A stretch of 64,000 nucleotides of DNA from Myxococcota bacterium (GCA_029251165.1 JAQXDW010000005.1:1-64000); one strand, 5' to 3'. Shown: positions 9,301 to 17,878, counted from the stretch's first letter. Numbers and translations: made by a program. The notes: a model not told the origin generated them from the letters alone.

Positions 9301-12300
9301 CGCGGTTGCTCGTCAGGCCCTCGGTCCAGCCGCCAGCACCGGCGGTGGCCACGTTGACGCCAGCAGAGAGCGCCTCCTGCCCTGCGATCTCCCAGCCGGA
9401 CAGCTCGTCACCGCGGGCATAGCCGACGATGTTTCCGTCGGCATCCTTGATCGGGACCCGCTCGTGGGTGCGGGTCTCGGCCCACTCGGAGAGGGAGTCT
9501 CCGAAGCCGCGCTCGTCGGAGTCGATGGAGTCCTGGATGGCGGAGGTCAGGGGCTGTGTGACGACATCGCTGACGGTACTCAGCCCGCCATCGATGAGCA
9601 TGGAGTAGCCAACCCGGGCAGCGGTGGAGAGCGGCTGTGCAGCGGTTCCGGTGGGCATGAGGCCGCCGGTCGCAGCGATGACCGCGCCGCTGATTGCCCA
9701 CTCGGTGCCCTTGGCGGCAGCGAGGGCTGCGGAGTCGTTGAGGCTGTCGCCGACGCTCTCGCCGATGAGGTTGCCGTCCTCGTCTCGGGCGAAGCCATAG
9801 GCGGCCATCTCACGGACCGCAGCCTCGTCCGTCGGGTCCACGGTGATCCGCTCTCCGTCGCGCATGTAGCTCATCGTGCCGTCGGGATTGCGCTCGACGC
9901 TGCCGAGGGTGTCGCTGTACCAGTCGTTGGCTGCGAGGCTCGGATCGGGGATCAGCTGTCCGGGGTTGTTGGGATCCTCCATCATCTGCGACTCAGGGAT
10001 CATGTACTCCCCGTGGTTGGTCGCGAGATCGACGTAGGCCCGACGTGCCGCGAGCTCTCCGCCGCCGTAGACTGCAGCCGCGGTCGCTCCGGTGACCGCC
10101 GCGGTGATGCCGATGACGAGGGGCAGCGCGAGGCCACCGGTCGCGGCGATGAGGGCAACGACTCCGATGGCAACTGCAGTGAGCAGCGCACCGAGGATGA
10201 CGTCACGCCAGGCGCTGTTCCAGAAGGTGACCAGCCCCTTCTCCATCCAGACCCACGCCTCAGCGGCGAAGTCCTTGAGGTCTTCCCAGCGAGCGGACAG
10301 CCACTCTCCGGCGGCCTGCAGCGCGCCGATGACGTCGTTGATGCGGGCCTCGACCCACTCTCGGGCGGCCTCGATGAGGGCGAGCTGGGCATCGAACCAG
10401 GCGGTGACCGCCGCGCGGGCGAGGTCGAAGGCCGCTGTGATCGCAGCGGAGGCCAGATCGAATGCGGCGTTGACCGCACCGGCGGCGATGTCCAGCGCGG
10501 CATCGGTCGCTGCGTGCAGCGCACCCTCGGCGGTGTCGATGGCGCCGACGAGGGCATCCTCAGCGGCGGTGATGGTCGAGGAGAGGGCGTCTCCGGCGGC
10601 CTGAACCTGCGCGGTGAGGCTGTCTGCGGCGGACTGGACGGTGCTCTGGGCGACATCGCAGAGGCTGTTGAAGGCGCCGAGGAAGACGTCTGCGGCGGCC
10701 GAGAGCTTGGCGCCGAGGTCCTCATCGAGGAGCGAGACCACCATCACGAGCCCCTGGACCAGGGCGTTGACCATGGACTGGAAGGCTTCGATGAGGGTGT
10801 TCAGCGCGGCGGCGATGAGCTGAACGGCGGCGGAGACAAACTCCACCACCATCTGAATGGCCGAGCGCAGGGCATCGGCGATGGCGGAGATGAAGGAGCG
10901 CAGGGCATCGCAGACTGCGGAGATGATTCCGTGGACCGCATCTCGGATGCCCTCCAGGATCCCCAGCGCGGCACTGCGCGCAGCCTCCAGCACGATGAGC
11001 GCGGCGTTCTTGGCGGCCTCCAGGAACCCGTTGATCGCGTTCTTGGCGGCCTCGAACCGCTCAGACACCCAGCTACAGATGGCGTTCCAGGCCTTGGAGA
11101 CCGCGTCTCCGATTGCGGAGAAGAAGCCGCCTTGCCCTTCCTCGCGCTTGCGGGAGGCCTCCGACTCCGCGCTCTGTCGCTCGGACTCGGCCTGATCCAC
11201 ACCCGTCTGGATCTCGTTCTCGAAGCCGTCCACACCGGACTGAAGCTCGGCCTCGACCTGACCCATTCCGGTGGAGACCTGACCATCGACCTGGGCTCGG
11301 GCGGAGGCCATCTGGCTGTCCAGCTCTCCACGGGCCTGGGTCTGGTAGCGTGCCACGTCGGCGTCGAGGGTGGACTGGGCCTGGGTGCGGGCCTGGGCGG
11401 CCTGGACATCGAGCCCGCCGCGCTGCTGCTCGAAGCTGGCCTGGTGCTGCGACATCGCGTCTGAGGAGGCCGCCTGCTCTGCGCTCCATGCCTCCTGTGC
11501 GCCCTGCATCGCGCCGGCCTGGGTGCCCTGCATGGTGCCCAGCGCCGCGCCGTGCTCTGCGGCGTATGTGGCCGAGGCCTGCTCATAGCTGGCGGCGTAC
11601 TCGTTGCCGGCCTGGGTGGTGGCGTCGAGGTGGCTGGCGTGGGCATCGGACAGGGTGCCGGAGAACGCACCGCTGGCGTCGAGGCTGGTGGCGTCGAAGT
11701 CGCCCTGGGCGCCCTCGAAGCTGCCGGACATCTCCGACTGGGCGCCGACGGAGTCGTCGAGGGCGCGCTGGAAGGCGGCCTCGGCCGCTGCGGCCTGATC
11801 GGCGGGCTCGACGTCGGGGCGGCTGGTCCGGTAGTCGTCGTGTACATCCTGGGCGTGGTCTGCTGTGCCGGTGAAGCGCTCGTCGAGCGTGGCGGTGGTG
11901 GCCTCAAAGCTCGACCGCGCGCCGTCCTCGAAGTTGCCGCTCACGGCCTCCTGCCATGCCGTGGTCTGCTGGGCGGACTGAGCGGAGATCTCGCCTTCGA
12001 TGGCAGCCATCGCGCCGGCACCCTCGATGGGGGTGGGAACACCACCGCCGCCGCTGACGGACGGCGCGGGCAGGCTGGGGTTGATCTGAGGGGCCTCGGT
12101 GTCGACGGCCTCCTCAAAGGCTGGCGGCGCAAAGCCGGGCTCTGGAAGCTCGGCGCTGACGAGCTGGTCGAACCTCGGGGTCGGATCGACAGAGGTGCCC
12201 AGGGTGTCGAGGAGATCAGCGTTTGCAGACTCCATTGCGGCGACGGCACCGGGCGGCATCTCCAGGTTGACGGGACCGTCGGGCAGGGCGGCCTCCAGCA

Positions 12301-14254
12301 TCTCCCCCTGACGCGCGCCCAGCGGTCCGCTGATCTGGTCGGGGGTGCCGCCGGTGAGTCCGGCAGGCTGGGGCGAGACGCAGGCCTCCTGGAGGGCGGC
12401 CGCGCCGTCGGCAGAGGCCGCAGCGACCGCAGCACTGAGCTGGCTGGAGGCATCGGTCATTCCGGACTGACCGGTGGCCTGGACTGCTCCGCCGCGTGTG
12501 ATCGCGCCCTGGGCGTCTGCCTGGCTCCGCTGGGTGGGGCCGGCGAGCTGGGCCTGACCCTGCGCCTGCTGCGGCGCGATGTCGTTTTCGATCTGCGCCA
12601 GGCGCTCGGTGGGGATCGGATCGAGGGCGGCGGCTTCCTGGCTCAGCGTCTGCTGTGCGACGGCCTGATCGGTCTCGGTGGAGGGCGTGGCTGGGGTGTA
12701 GGCGCTGGCGGAGGGCAGGTTGTCGGAGCCGCCGGGATAGCGCGGTGTGCTGACCTGGAGCGGGGCCTGGCTGGGCAGCGGGGAGACGGCGGCACCGGTC
12801 GGTGAGCCCTCGGCTGGCGCAATGGTGAGGCTGGAGGTGTCCAGCGTGCCGAGATCTGGCGGAGCCTGCTCGGGCAAGACCTGGGAGGCTGCGGTGTTGA
12901 GCTGGCCGGCACCAGAGATCGGGGTCGCGGTAGACTCTCCACCGATGGGCCCGCCAGCGCTGGGGGCCTGACCAGCAGCGTTGACGTTGACGGTGTTGTC
13001 GACGCTGCGGACGGCATCGGGGCGCAGCCCGGTGTCTCCACCGACGATTCCTTCGCCAGAGGGACCGCGGCTGGCCGCAGCGACGGCCTCGGCGATGAGC
13101 GGCTCACCGCTGGCCTCGGCGAACAGCCGGTCGGCGACCCCGGCGACTCTCGGCGCAGACTCGCTGAGGTTGCTGCTGTAGTCTGGAATGTCGAAGCTGC
13201 AGTCTTCCATTCCAGACGGCGCGGGCAGCTCCATGGTCTGTCGGTCACTGATGGTGCCGGGCTGAACGCTGGCCGCGGCCTGGCCGCCGCCGGTCTCGGG
13301 CCGGAACGAGGGGACTGCTGCGCCGCCGCTGAGCGGAGCGAGGGCTGGGCTCGGGGCATTGCCGAGGGCTGGAGCCGGATCGGCGACCGACGGAGCGGCC
13401 TGAGATGGGGCCCGTCGGCCAGCGCTTGGCCGCGCGGGAGTGAGCTGTGCGCGCGGGCCGCCTGGAGGCTGAGCCGGACCGGAGCCGCCGCCGCCGCCGG
13501 GCATACCACCACCGCCGCCGCCGCTGGATGCAGCGGAGCCGCCAGGAGTCGCGGCAGCTTGTGGGCGCGTGCGATCGGAGCCGCCGCGTGCTTCCGGTGC
13601 GTCGCCGCCGGCTGGGTTGCCAGGAGCCCCCCCGGGTATCCCGCCGCCACCGCCACCGGGTGCGCTCGCTGGGGGCGCACCGGCCTCGCCCGGCGGGCCG
13701 TCGCCGGGGGCCTTCGAGTCGCGACCCCGGGGGCCGCCTTCCTGCATGGGGCCACCGTCTCCACCTGGCGGACCACCCTCGCCCCCCGGGGCACCGCCCG
13801 CCAGGTCTCCCAGCCAGTCCATCGGACCGCCGCCCACACCCATCTCGCTCGCCGCGCCGATCAGCTCGCCGACCTCCGGTGGTGCAGACTCCAGCGCCCC
13901 TGTGATCACTGGCTTGGCGATGCTCAGCGCTGCGGCCTGGGGGTTCTCGATGGCGCGTGTGATGCCTGCGAGGTCACTGCCGAGTGCATCGAACAGTCCA
14001 CCGCCGCTGCCGAGGAAGCCTCCGCTGCCCTGCTCCGGACCGCCCTGCTCTGGGGCACGACCGGAGTCTCCCCGCCCTGGACCGCTTCCTTCCCGATCGG
14101 GAAGTTCTCGATTTTTTTCCTCGTTACTCCTGGATTGTCCAGATCTTCTTCGACCCGGTCCGTGCCGGTCAGGACCGCTTCGCTCTGGTCGCGGACCGTC
14201 GACGTCGGGTGAGAGCAGATCCTGTATCGGTCGGCGGCGAAGTCTGGAGCCCAT
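6389..14254 (-). CDS. Giant polymorphic-toxin-like protein with HELGH metalloprotease-like domain
   Basis: A 2621-residue protein with no Sec signal. In order: a Gly/Pro/Ala low-complexity head (to about residue 330), a disordered Ala/Ser/Gln-rich part, a coiled coil (about 940-1070), a long run of amphipathic Ala-rich helices (about 1060-1350), and hydrophobic segments (about 1350-1395). Next comes a metalloprotease-like domain with H2037-E-L-G-H2041 followed by KDEY, then a region with KPTAFDGMFPEWVP. The C-terminal part (about 2428-2621) has TPLQHIIGG (H2480) and SPYSSFMT and lower GC. The architecture resembles long effectors of contractile injection systems and other polymorphic toxins, but I see no DUF4157 domain or export genes. 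A distant ADP-ribosyltransferase-like tip is possible but unproven. Confidence 0.75.
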   Translation of the reverse strand: MGSRLRRRPIQDLLSPDVDGPRPERSGPDRHGPGRRRSGQSRSNEEKNRELPDREGSGPGRGDSGRAPEQGGPEQGSGGFLGSGGGLFDALGSDLAGITRAIENPQAAALSIAKPVITGALESAPPEVGELIGAASEMGVGGGPMDWLGDLAGGAPGGEGGPPGGDGGPMQEGGPRGRDSKAPGDGPPGEAGAPPASAPGGGGGGIPGGAPGNPAGGDAPEARGGSDRTRPQAAATPGGSAASSGGGGGGMPGGGGGSGPAQPPGGPRAQLTPARPSAGRRAPSQAAPSVADPAPALGNAPSPALAPLSGGAAVPSFRPETGGGQAAASVQPGTISDRQTMELPAPSGMEDCSFDIPDYSSNLSESAPRVAGVADRLFAEASGEPLIAEAVAAASRGPSGEGIVGGDTGLRPDAVRSVDNTVNVNAAGQAPSAGGPIGGESTATPISGAGQLNTAASQVLPEQAPPDLGTLDTSSLTIAPAEGSPTGAAVSPLPSQAPLQVSTPRYPGGSDNLPSASAYTPATPSTETDQAVAQQTLSQEAAALDPIPTERLAQIENDIAPQQAQGQAQLAGPTQRSQADAQGAITRGGAVQATGQSGMTDASSQLSAAVAAASADGAAALQEACVSPQPAGLTGGTPDQISGPLGARQGEMLEAALPDGPVNLEMPPGAVAAMESANADLLDTLGTSVDPTPRFDQLVSAELPEPGFAPPAFEEAVDTEAPQINPSLPAPSVSGGGGVPTPIEGAGAMAAIEGEISAQSAQQTTAWQEAVSGNFEDGARSSFEATTATLDERFTGTADHAQDVHDDYRTSRPDVEPADQAAAAEAAFQRALDDSVGAQSEMSGSFEGAQGDFDATSLDASGAFSGTLSDAHASHLDATTQAGNEYAASYEQASATYAAEHGAALGTMQGTQAGAMQGAQEAWSAEQAASSDAMSQHQASFEQQRGGLDVQAAQARTQAQSTLDADVARYQTQARGELDSQMASARAQVDGQVSTGMGQVEAELQSGVDGFENEIQTGVDQAESERQSAESEASRKREEGQGGFFSAIGDAVSKAWNAICSWVSERFEAAKNAINGFLEAAKNAALIVLEAARSAALGILEGIRDAVHGIISAVCDALRSFISAIADALRSAIQMVVEFVSAAVQLIAAALNTLIEAFQSMVNALVQGLVMVVSLLDEDLGAKLSAAADVFLGAFNSLCDVAQSTVQSAADSLTAQVQAAGDALSSTITAAEDALVGAIDTAEGALHAATDAALDIAAGAVNAAFDLASAAITAAFDLARAAVTAWFDAQLALIEAAREWVEARINDVIGALQAAGEWLSARWEDLKDFAAEAWVWMEKGLVTFWNSAWRDVILGALLTAVAIGVVALIAATGGLALPLVIGITAAVTGATAAAVYGGGELAARRAYVDLATNHGEYMIPESQMMEDPNNPGQLIPDPSLAANDWYSDTLGSVERNPDGTMSYMRDGERITVDPTDEAAVREMAAYGFARDEDGNLIGESVGDSLNDSAALAAAKGTEWAISGAVIAATGGLMPTGTAAQPLSTAARVGYSMLIDGGLSTVSDVVTQPLTSAIQDSIDSDERGFGDSLSEWAETRTHERVPIKDADGNIVGYARGDELSGWEIAGQEALSAGVNVATAGAGGWTEGLTSNREFRSQATEFITEQAIQTTEGGVSEALTYTVNSLSGRSQQDFSLQGLMNSTLQGAAGSGLQGTASRGTEHLGISLGHSISGVQPTGNTAGGLQPQDTGPAPEQSTSTNTADLDAIIDASIMESAGLALLNTSDADTASADQANVVDTASTDTVTVGDTTLDTSSADRIEVSSDAATVEATSGDTSQTIALDADTQGTESAPTPVLSPQEQQQAAAQAAAQTPRLEQTPIQQRIDGVTGVERGGDYDTAMSDMRTFYEQMAVEAQQNHSTVQGTAQDGPYGWNYGYDTVTVNGRTHVTIKVHLDGDTNSISSADLAQLRADTVAGVDTHYNNQHDLTSSDGSSNRLHVEVEFVSNAADSHLSVEVHPEGGRSNLSNWHVGDGSIIAAHELGHQLSLKDEYVDASVPTRQDATAPGVHHDSSLMGNFYRPDGSIDPNTTLHDRHLSQLQTDIESSKTPGVTPEVTPGSNAQSPHAPLLRTPPPEVQSKADDVLATLDQMLEQAQHSGTEETVAEHQAAAVKVRQILTEQSPGITDAMKLQFFTDYQARLTNNTAQDAGGFSIIRDLVNEASVKDESGKVQSNPYLRQGENISLEALQDAGSMSRLYGTEKVYNMLTPEAQDVLQGQGILPENFGQYLQDNPDYDINANFDSSANVEGYNNTAWWGLQKEGKADNISALIDALALDPKYYPQGGVRFNISPETAHSTGMTKPTAFDGMFPEWVPTSVSNPFGMTGGGKQEGVASRIPFDQVEGTEVFAGVPEQLKNPSPKLPNAPTPQGQDTTSRDPRVIRQDNDFSAPDVVKQGRTSRKSHLDSNGNLHPANPDGVTTPLQHIIGGIDEKNDSPYSSFMTVEDGVQKSYGSQEIQVDIQRLTKDLARKQVSGVEILPPDRIQQQILADLVDLGFEVQSVQTVLQDALSSGDVAGVIDFVRQSALSRKKQSKAERRIIALYNTSRDQEVLIKGVIPSDYINQTR

Positions 14255-14403
14255 GAATCAAAACCGGGGAGAAATCGTTAATAGATACTGTTACGGCTTT
14301 GAAACCGTTGATCTGATGTCTGGAGTGGCCGGCGGGTATTCGGCCTTGGTTGTTTGATTTTACCTGCTCGTGCAGGGGTGGGTGGGGAAAAGATCCCCCC
14401 AAG
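14255..14403. other. AT-rich intergenic region upstream of the giant gene
   Basis: This stretch is clearly more AT-rich than its surroundings and contains TATCTATTAAC on the minus strand about 25-35 nt before the giant gene's ATG, a plausible place for its promoter, although no clean -35/-10 pair stands out. A small hairpin (CCTGC TCGT GCAGG) lies near 14360. It lacks a T-tract in either useful direction and is not called as a terminator. Confidence 0.3.
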
Positions 14404-14616
14404 ATGATCATTCTTGGCCCTCTCCTACTGGTTCTCTGCTGTCCTCAGGCTGCAGCGGCCGGCTGGCTTCCTCGACCGTTGCTGAAAAATTGTGAGGTTG
14501 ATGCCGAGGGGCAACGGAAGCAGAAGGCAGAGCAGCACGCGTTGTCTGGGAAGTGGAAGGGGAGGAGCGCGGAGGGCCTTCTACGACAGCGGAGGGTCTC
14601 CGCTATAGACTGCTGA
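14404..14616 (+). CDS. Possible small secreted protein
   Basis: A 70-residue frame that begins MIILGPLLLVLCCPQAAAAG, a convincing Sec-type leader with an AAAAG-like cleavage region, followed by a basic, soluble remainder (RQRRVSAIDC at the end). Its stop ends 1 nt before the ATG of the PEGA-like gene, which would fit translational coupling. There is no good Shine-Dalgarno sequence and I recognise no family. The leader may be chance in GC-rich DNA, so confidence is low. Confidence 0.3.
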   Translation: MIILGPLLLVLCCPQAAAAGWLPRPLLKNCEVDAEGQRKQKAEQHALSGKWKGRSAEGLLRQRRVSAIDC

Positions 14617-14617
14617 C
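14603..14617 (+). promoter_or_regulatory. Putative leaderless -10 box (TATAGACT)
   Basis: CTATAGACTGCTGAC directly precedes the ATG at 14618, and TAGACT ends 6 nt before the start. It lies inside the doubtful small frame at 14404-14616, which counts a little against that frame. Confidence 0.4.
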
Positions 14618-15028
14618 ATGATCACTTGGATCGTCCTTGCTGTCGCGCTGCTGGCTCCGACCCGTCACACGGTCACGCTGGAGAGCGCACCGACCGGCGC
14701 AAACATCAAGCACCGCGGGGAGTGGGTTGAGAACACCCCGGCTGAGATGACCATCCTGTGGTTTCCCGGTCGCTGGCTCATCTCGCCGCTGAACACCGTG
14801 CAGCTGCGCGCGCCGGGCCACCGCGCCACCGAGATCCGCATCGGGCGTGGTGTCGGCCGCCAGGTTGTGCTGGACAAGGCCCTGTTCTGGGCCCCGACCA
14901 GCCTCAAGCCCTTTGAGCTGGGCCACCTCAGCCGTCTCCTCGGCGCGGAGTCTCGGAGCACGCACTATGTGCAGATGATGCGGCGGCATGGCCGCTCCGG
15001 AACCTGGACGCCCGAGGAAGCCGAGTGA
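14618..15028 (+). CDS. PEGA-domain-like small secreted protein
   Basis: The 136-residue product has an N-terminal hydrophobic leader (MITWIVLAVALLAPTRH). A PEGA-like segment follows: VTLESAPTGANIKHRGEWV, then TPAEMTILWFPGRWLISP and VQLRAPGHRATEIRIGR. PEGA domains are small beta folds on surface or periplasmic proteins, often beside signalling domains; their ligand role is unclear. The C-terminal third is basic and helical. The gene stands alone, convergent with the fatty-acid gene pair, and has a -10-like box in place of a ribosome-binding site. Confidence 0.65.
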   Translation: MITWIVLAVALLAPTRHTVTLESAPTGANIKHRGEWVENTPAEMTILWFPGRWLISPLNTVQLRAPGHRATEIRIGRGVGRQVVLDKALFWAPTSLKPFELGHLSRLLGAESRSTHYVQMMRRHGRSGTWTPEEAE

Positions 15029-15077
15029 GGTCCGCGTGTCGCCCCCTCGGCAGCGCCGGCTGGTGCCGTCCGGCGCA

Positions 15078-15929
15078 CTACCAGCGGTAGAAGCCCTCGC
15101 CGCTCTTCTGGCCCAGCTTGCCCTCTGACACCATGCGCTTCATCATCTTCGGCGGATTGAACGCTGCGTTATCGAGGGCACCAGAGAGGTACTCGCCGAT
15201 GTTCATGCGGACGTCGAGGCCGACGAGGTCGGTCAGCTTGAGCGGCCCGATGGGGTGGCGGTACCCGAGGACCATGGCCTTGTCGATGTCTTCGGCGCTC
15301 GCGACGCCCTCCTCCAGCATCCGAATCGCCTCCATGCCCAGGGCGACGCCGAGGCGGCTGGTGGCGAAACCGGGCACATCGCGGACGAGGATGCACTCCT
15401 TGCCGATGCGTGCGCCGAAGCTCTGGATGGCGTCGATGACGTCGTTTCCGGTGCCGGGGTGGTGGATGATCTCCAGCAGCTTCATGATGAAGACCGGGTT
15501 GAAGAAGTGGGTGCCGATGACCCGGCTTGGGTCTGAGACGCACTCTGCGATCTTTGCGATGGAGATGGAGGAGGTGTTGGTGGCGAAGATTGCGCCGGGC
15601 TCTGCGTGCTGATCAAGCGCCGAGAACAGGCTGTGCTTCAGCTCCAGCTTCTCGGGGATCGCCTCGATGAGGATGTCCGCGCCCGCCGCTGCTGCTGCCA
15701 GCTCGGTGACGCCGGTGAGGTTTGCGAGGGTCGCGGTGCGCTGCTCCTCGGTGACCTTTCCGCGCGCGATGCCCTTCGCGAGGTTCTTGGCGATGCGGGC
15801 GAGTCCGGCATCAACCCGAGGCTGATCGACGTCGTAGAGGCAGACCGTCATGCCGGCCTGTGCGCAGACCTGGGCGATGCCGTGACCCATGGTCCCGGCG
15901 CCGAAGATGGATACGTTCTCAAGGGACAT
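15078..15929 (-). CDS. 3-hydroxybutyryl/3-hydroxyacyl-CoA dehydrogenase
   Basis: This NAD-dependent enzyme oxidises 3-hydroxyacyl-CoA to 3-ketoacyl-CoA in beta-oxidation, or runs in reverse in butyrate or PHB metabolism. The 283-residue length is typical of the single-function family. The N-terminal Rossmann motif is VSIFGAGTMGHGIAQVCAQ, and the catalytic-histidine region is GTHFFNPVFIMKLLEI. C-terminal helices include DLVGLDVRMNIGEYL. Its ATG overlaps the thiolase stop by one base (TAATG), so the two enzymes of adjacent pathway steps are translated together. Confidence 0.9.
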   Translation of the reverse strand: MSLENVSIFGAGTMGHGIAQVCAQAGMTVCLYDVDQPRVDAGLARIAKNLAKGIARGKVTEEQRTATLANLTGVTELAAAAAGADILIEAIPEKLELKHSLFSALDQHAEPGAIFATNTSSISIAKIAECVSDPSRVIGTHFFNPVFIMKLLEIIHHPGTGNDVIDAIQSFGARIGKECILVRDVPGFATSRLGVALGMEAIRMLEEGVASAEDIDKAMVLGYRHPIGPLKLTDLVGLDVRMNIGEYLSGALDNAAFNPPKMMKRMVSEGKLGQKSGEGFYRW

Positions 15930-17128
15930 TACACAGCCTCCACGATGGTGCTCACGCCCTGTCCGACGCCGACGCAGAGGGTCGCGAGGCCGTAGCGGGC
16001 GCCCCGCTCGCGCATGGCGTAGAGGAGGGTGGTGAGGATCCGGGCGCCGGAGCAGCCCAGGGGATGGCCGAGCGCGATGGCTCCGCCGTTGACGTTGACC
16101 TTGGATTCATCCAGGTCGAGCTGACGGATGACCCCGAGGCTCTGGGCTGCGAACGCCTCGTTGAGCTCGATGAGGTCGATGTCCGACAGCGACAGACCCG
16201 CAAGGCCGAGCGCCTTGCGGGTGGCGGGCACCGGGCCGAGGCCCATGACCTCTGGATCGACCCCCGCTGCGGCACAGGAGACCAGCCGGCCCAGCGGAGT
16301 GAGCCCCAGCGCCTTCGCGCGCGCCTCGGTGGTGATGAGCAGCGCGGCCGAGCCGTCGTTGAGGGTCGAGGAGTTGCCGGCAGTGACCGAGCCGCCGGAT
16401 CGGAACGCGGCGCGGAGGCTGGCAAGCTTCTCGATGGTCGAGCCTCGACGCGGGCCCTCGTCTGCTGAGATGATCGCGGTCTTGCGGCGACCTGCAGGAG
16501 CCTCGATGGGGGTGATCTCGGCGGAGAACCGGCCGGCGTCGATGGCGGCGAGGGCCTTGACGTGGCTGCTCAGCGCGAAGGCGTCCTGGTCGGCCCGAGA
16601 GAGGCCCATGCGATCGACGATGTTCTCGGCGGTGCAGCCCATGGCCTCCAGCGGGAACATCGCCTCCAGCTTCGGGTTCGGGTAGCGCCAGCCGAGGGAG
16701 GTGTCGTAGGCGGTGATGTTGCCGGCCTTGGGAAAGTTTGCCCCCCGGGGCATCGTGTAGGGCGCTCGGCTCATGTTCTCGACGCCGCCAGCGATGTAGA
16801 CTGAGCCGTCGCCGCAGCGCGCAGCACGAAAGGCTTGGTTTACGGCTTCGAGGCCGCTGGCGCACAGTCGGTTGACCGTCACGCCGGGCACCGACTGGGG
16901 CATCCCGGCGAGCAGCAAGGCCATGCGGGCGACGTTGCGGTTGTCCTCGCCGGCTTGGTTGGCGCAGCCGAGGAACACATCGTCGACCAGGGCCGGATCG
17001 ATGCCGGTGCGCTCGAGCAGCGCCTTGATGCTGTGGGCGGCCAGGTCATCGGCGCGCACGCCGGCCAGTCCACCCATAAAGCGGCCGATGGGGGTGCGGA
17101 CGGCGTCGCAGATTACGACGTTGGGCAT
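15929..17128 (-). CDS. Acetyl-CoA acyltransferase (thiolase)
   Basis: Catalyses thiolytic cleavage of 3-ketoacyl-CoA, or the reverse condensation of acetyl-CoA units. At 399 residues it is full length. The nucleophilic cysteine is C89 in [12 protein letters not shown]. The other catalytic blocks are [17 protein letters not shown] (histidine) and TLCVGVGQG (second cysteine). It has a GAGGAG ribosome-binding site and leads a two-gene unit with the 3-hydroxyacyl-CoA dehydrogenase. Specific substrate chain length cannot be read from the sequence. The BMC-T gene lies just upstream in the same direction, with a gap of about 105 nt. Confidence 0.9.
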   Translation of the reverse strand: MPNVVICDAVRTPIGRFMGGLAGVRADDLAAHSIKALLERTGIDPALVDDVFLGCANQAGEDNRNVARMALLLAGMPQSVPGVTVNRLCASGLEAVNQAFRAARCGDGSVYIAGGVENMSRAPYTMPRGANFPKAGNITAYDTSLGWRYPNPKLEAMFPLEAMGCTAENIVDRMGLSRADQDAFALSSHVKALAAIDAGRFSAEITPIEAPAGRRKTAIISADEGPRRGSTIEKLASLRAAFRSGGSVTAGNSSTLNDGSAALLITTEARAKALGLTPLGRLVSCAAAGVDPEVMGLGPVPATRKALGLAGLSLSDIDLIELNEAFAAQSLGVIRQLDLDESKVNVNGGAIALGHPLGCSGARILTTLLYAMRERGARYGLATLCVGVGQGVSTIVEAV

Positions 17129-17233
17129 TGGGGCTCCTCGTGAGGGTCGAGACGGACGCCGCGGGGCGATCCCGATCCAGGAGGCGCCGGCGTCGTCGTG
17201 CTCAGGTCGCGCGCAGCGGTCGCTGCCGCTGCG

Positions 17234-17878
17234 TTAGTAAAAGACCGGTGCCGGACCAGGGTTCTCGCGGCCGTCGATGGAGTCGAGCACGCTGAGGGCA
17301 GCCTTGGCGGCTTCCTCGATGTCGGCCTCGTAGCCGCCGAGGTAGACCCGCCCGAATGCACCGAAGGAGAGAAACTCCAGGATGTTGATGTTCGCGGCCT
17401 TCTCGGCTTCATTGGAGGCAATGAGCGCGTATCCGGCGGGGTGGGTCTCCAGCACGTAGAGCGTCTGCCCCTCGTCGATGACGTTGCCGTGGCGGAACCG
17501 GTTGACGATCTGGGCCTGGTAGCCCTCGACGCCGGTGATGTTCTGTGCCGAGACAATCCGGGGCTTGAGCCGGTCGGACTCTTTGAGGTCCAGCGCCGCG
17601 AGGATGGCGTCTCCAGCAGCCCGAACCTGTCCCTGGTCGTAGTGGTGCAGCTCGAGGACACCGTAGCGACGCTCGACAATCTGAATGCCCGGGGTGCAGG
17701 AGGTCTGCTTGAGGGCGATGTCTGTGACGAGGTTGACGTCCATGCCGGGAGAGACCTCGATGAACAACGAGGCCTGATTCTTCAGGGGAGGGTAGCCCTT
17801 GGAGATGGTCGCCAGGAAGCTGGCGGTCTGGGGCTGGAGGATGTCGACATAAGTAAAGCATCGAAGGTCGATGGCCAT
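17234..17878 (-). CDS. Orphan BMC-T (tandem BMC-domain) microcompartment shell protein
   Basis: The 214-residue protein (start MAIDLRCFTYVDILQPQTA) is two BMC folds in tandem. The first includes ALKQTSCTPGIQIVERRYG and VLELHHYDQGQVRAAGDAIL. The second includes YQAQIVNRFRHGNV, ETHPAGYALIASNEAEKAA and FGAFGRVYLGGYEADIEEA. It closely matches what I recall of a BMC-T protein of Haliangium ochraceum. BMC-T proteins form trimers that tile the facets of bacterial microcompartments. I chose the ATG at 17878 because GAGGTG sits 4 nt before it; a GTTAGG box lies 27 nt upstream. No other shell or signature enzyme gene is in the window. Confidence 0.85.
   Translation of the reverse strand: MAIDLRCFTYVDILQPQTASFLATISKGYPPLKNQASLFIEVSPGMDVNLVTDIALKQTSCTPGIQIVERRYGVLELHHYDQGQVRAAGDAILAALDLKESDRLKPRIVSAQNITGVEGYQAQIVNRFRHGNVIDEGQTLYVLETHPAGYALIASNEAEKAANINILEFLSFGAFGRVYLGGYEADIEEAAKAALSVLDSIDGRENPGPAPVFY

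Noticed and set aside
7766..11464. Long + strand open frames (475 and 666 codons) opposite the giant gene
   Set aside because: They have Gly/Val/Arg-rich shadow composition, no family motif, and lie exactly antisense to a gene with clear domains; GC-rich third positions create such frames.
6389..14254. A complete contractile-injection (eCIS) locus around the giant protein
   Set aside because: No sheath, tube, baseplate or AAA+ eCIS gene is in the flanks; only the effector-like architecture is present.
14358..14374. Hairpin CCTGC TCGT GCAGG as a terminator
   Set aside because: The stem is only five pairs and no T-tract follows on the strand where a terminator would be needed.
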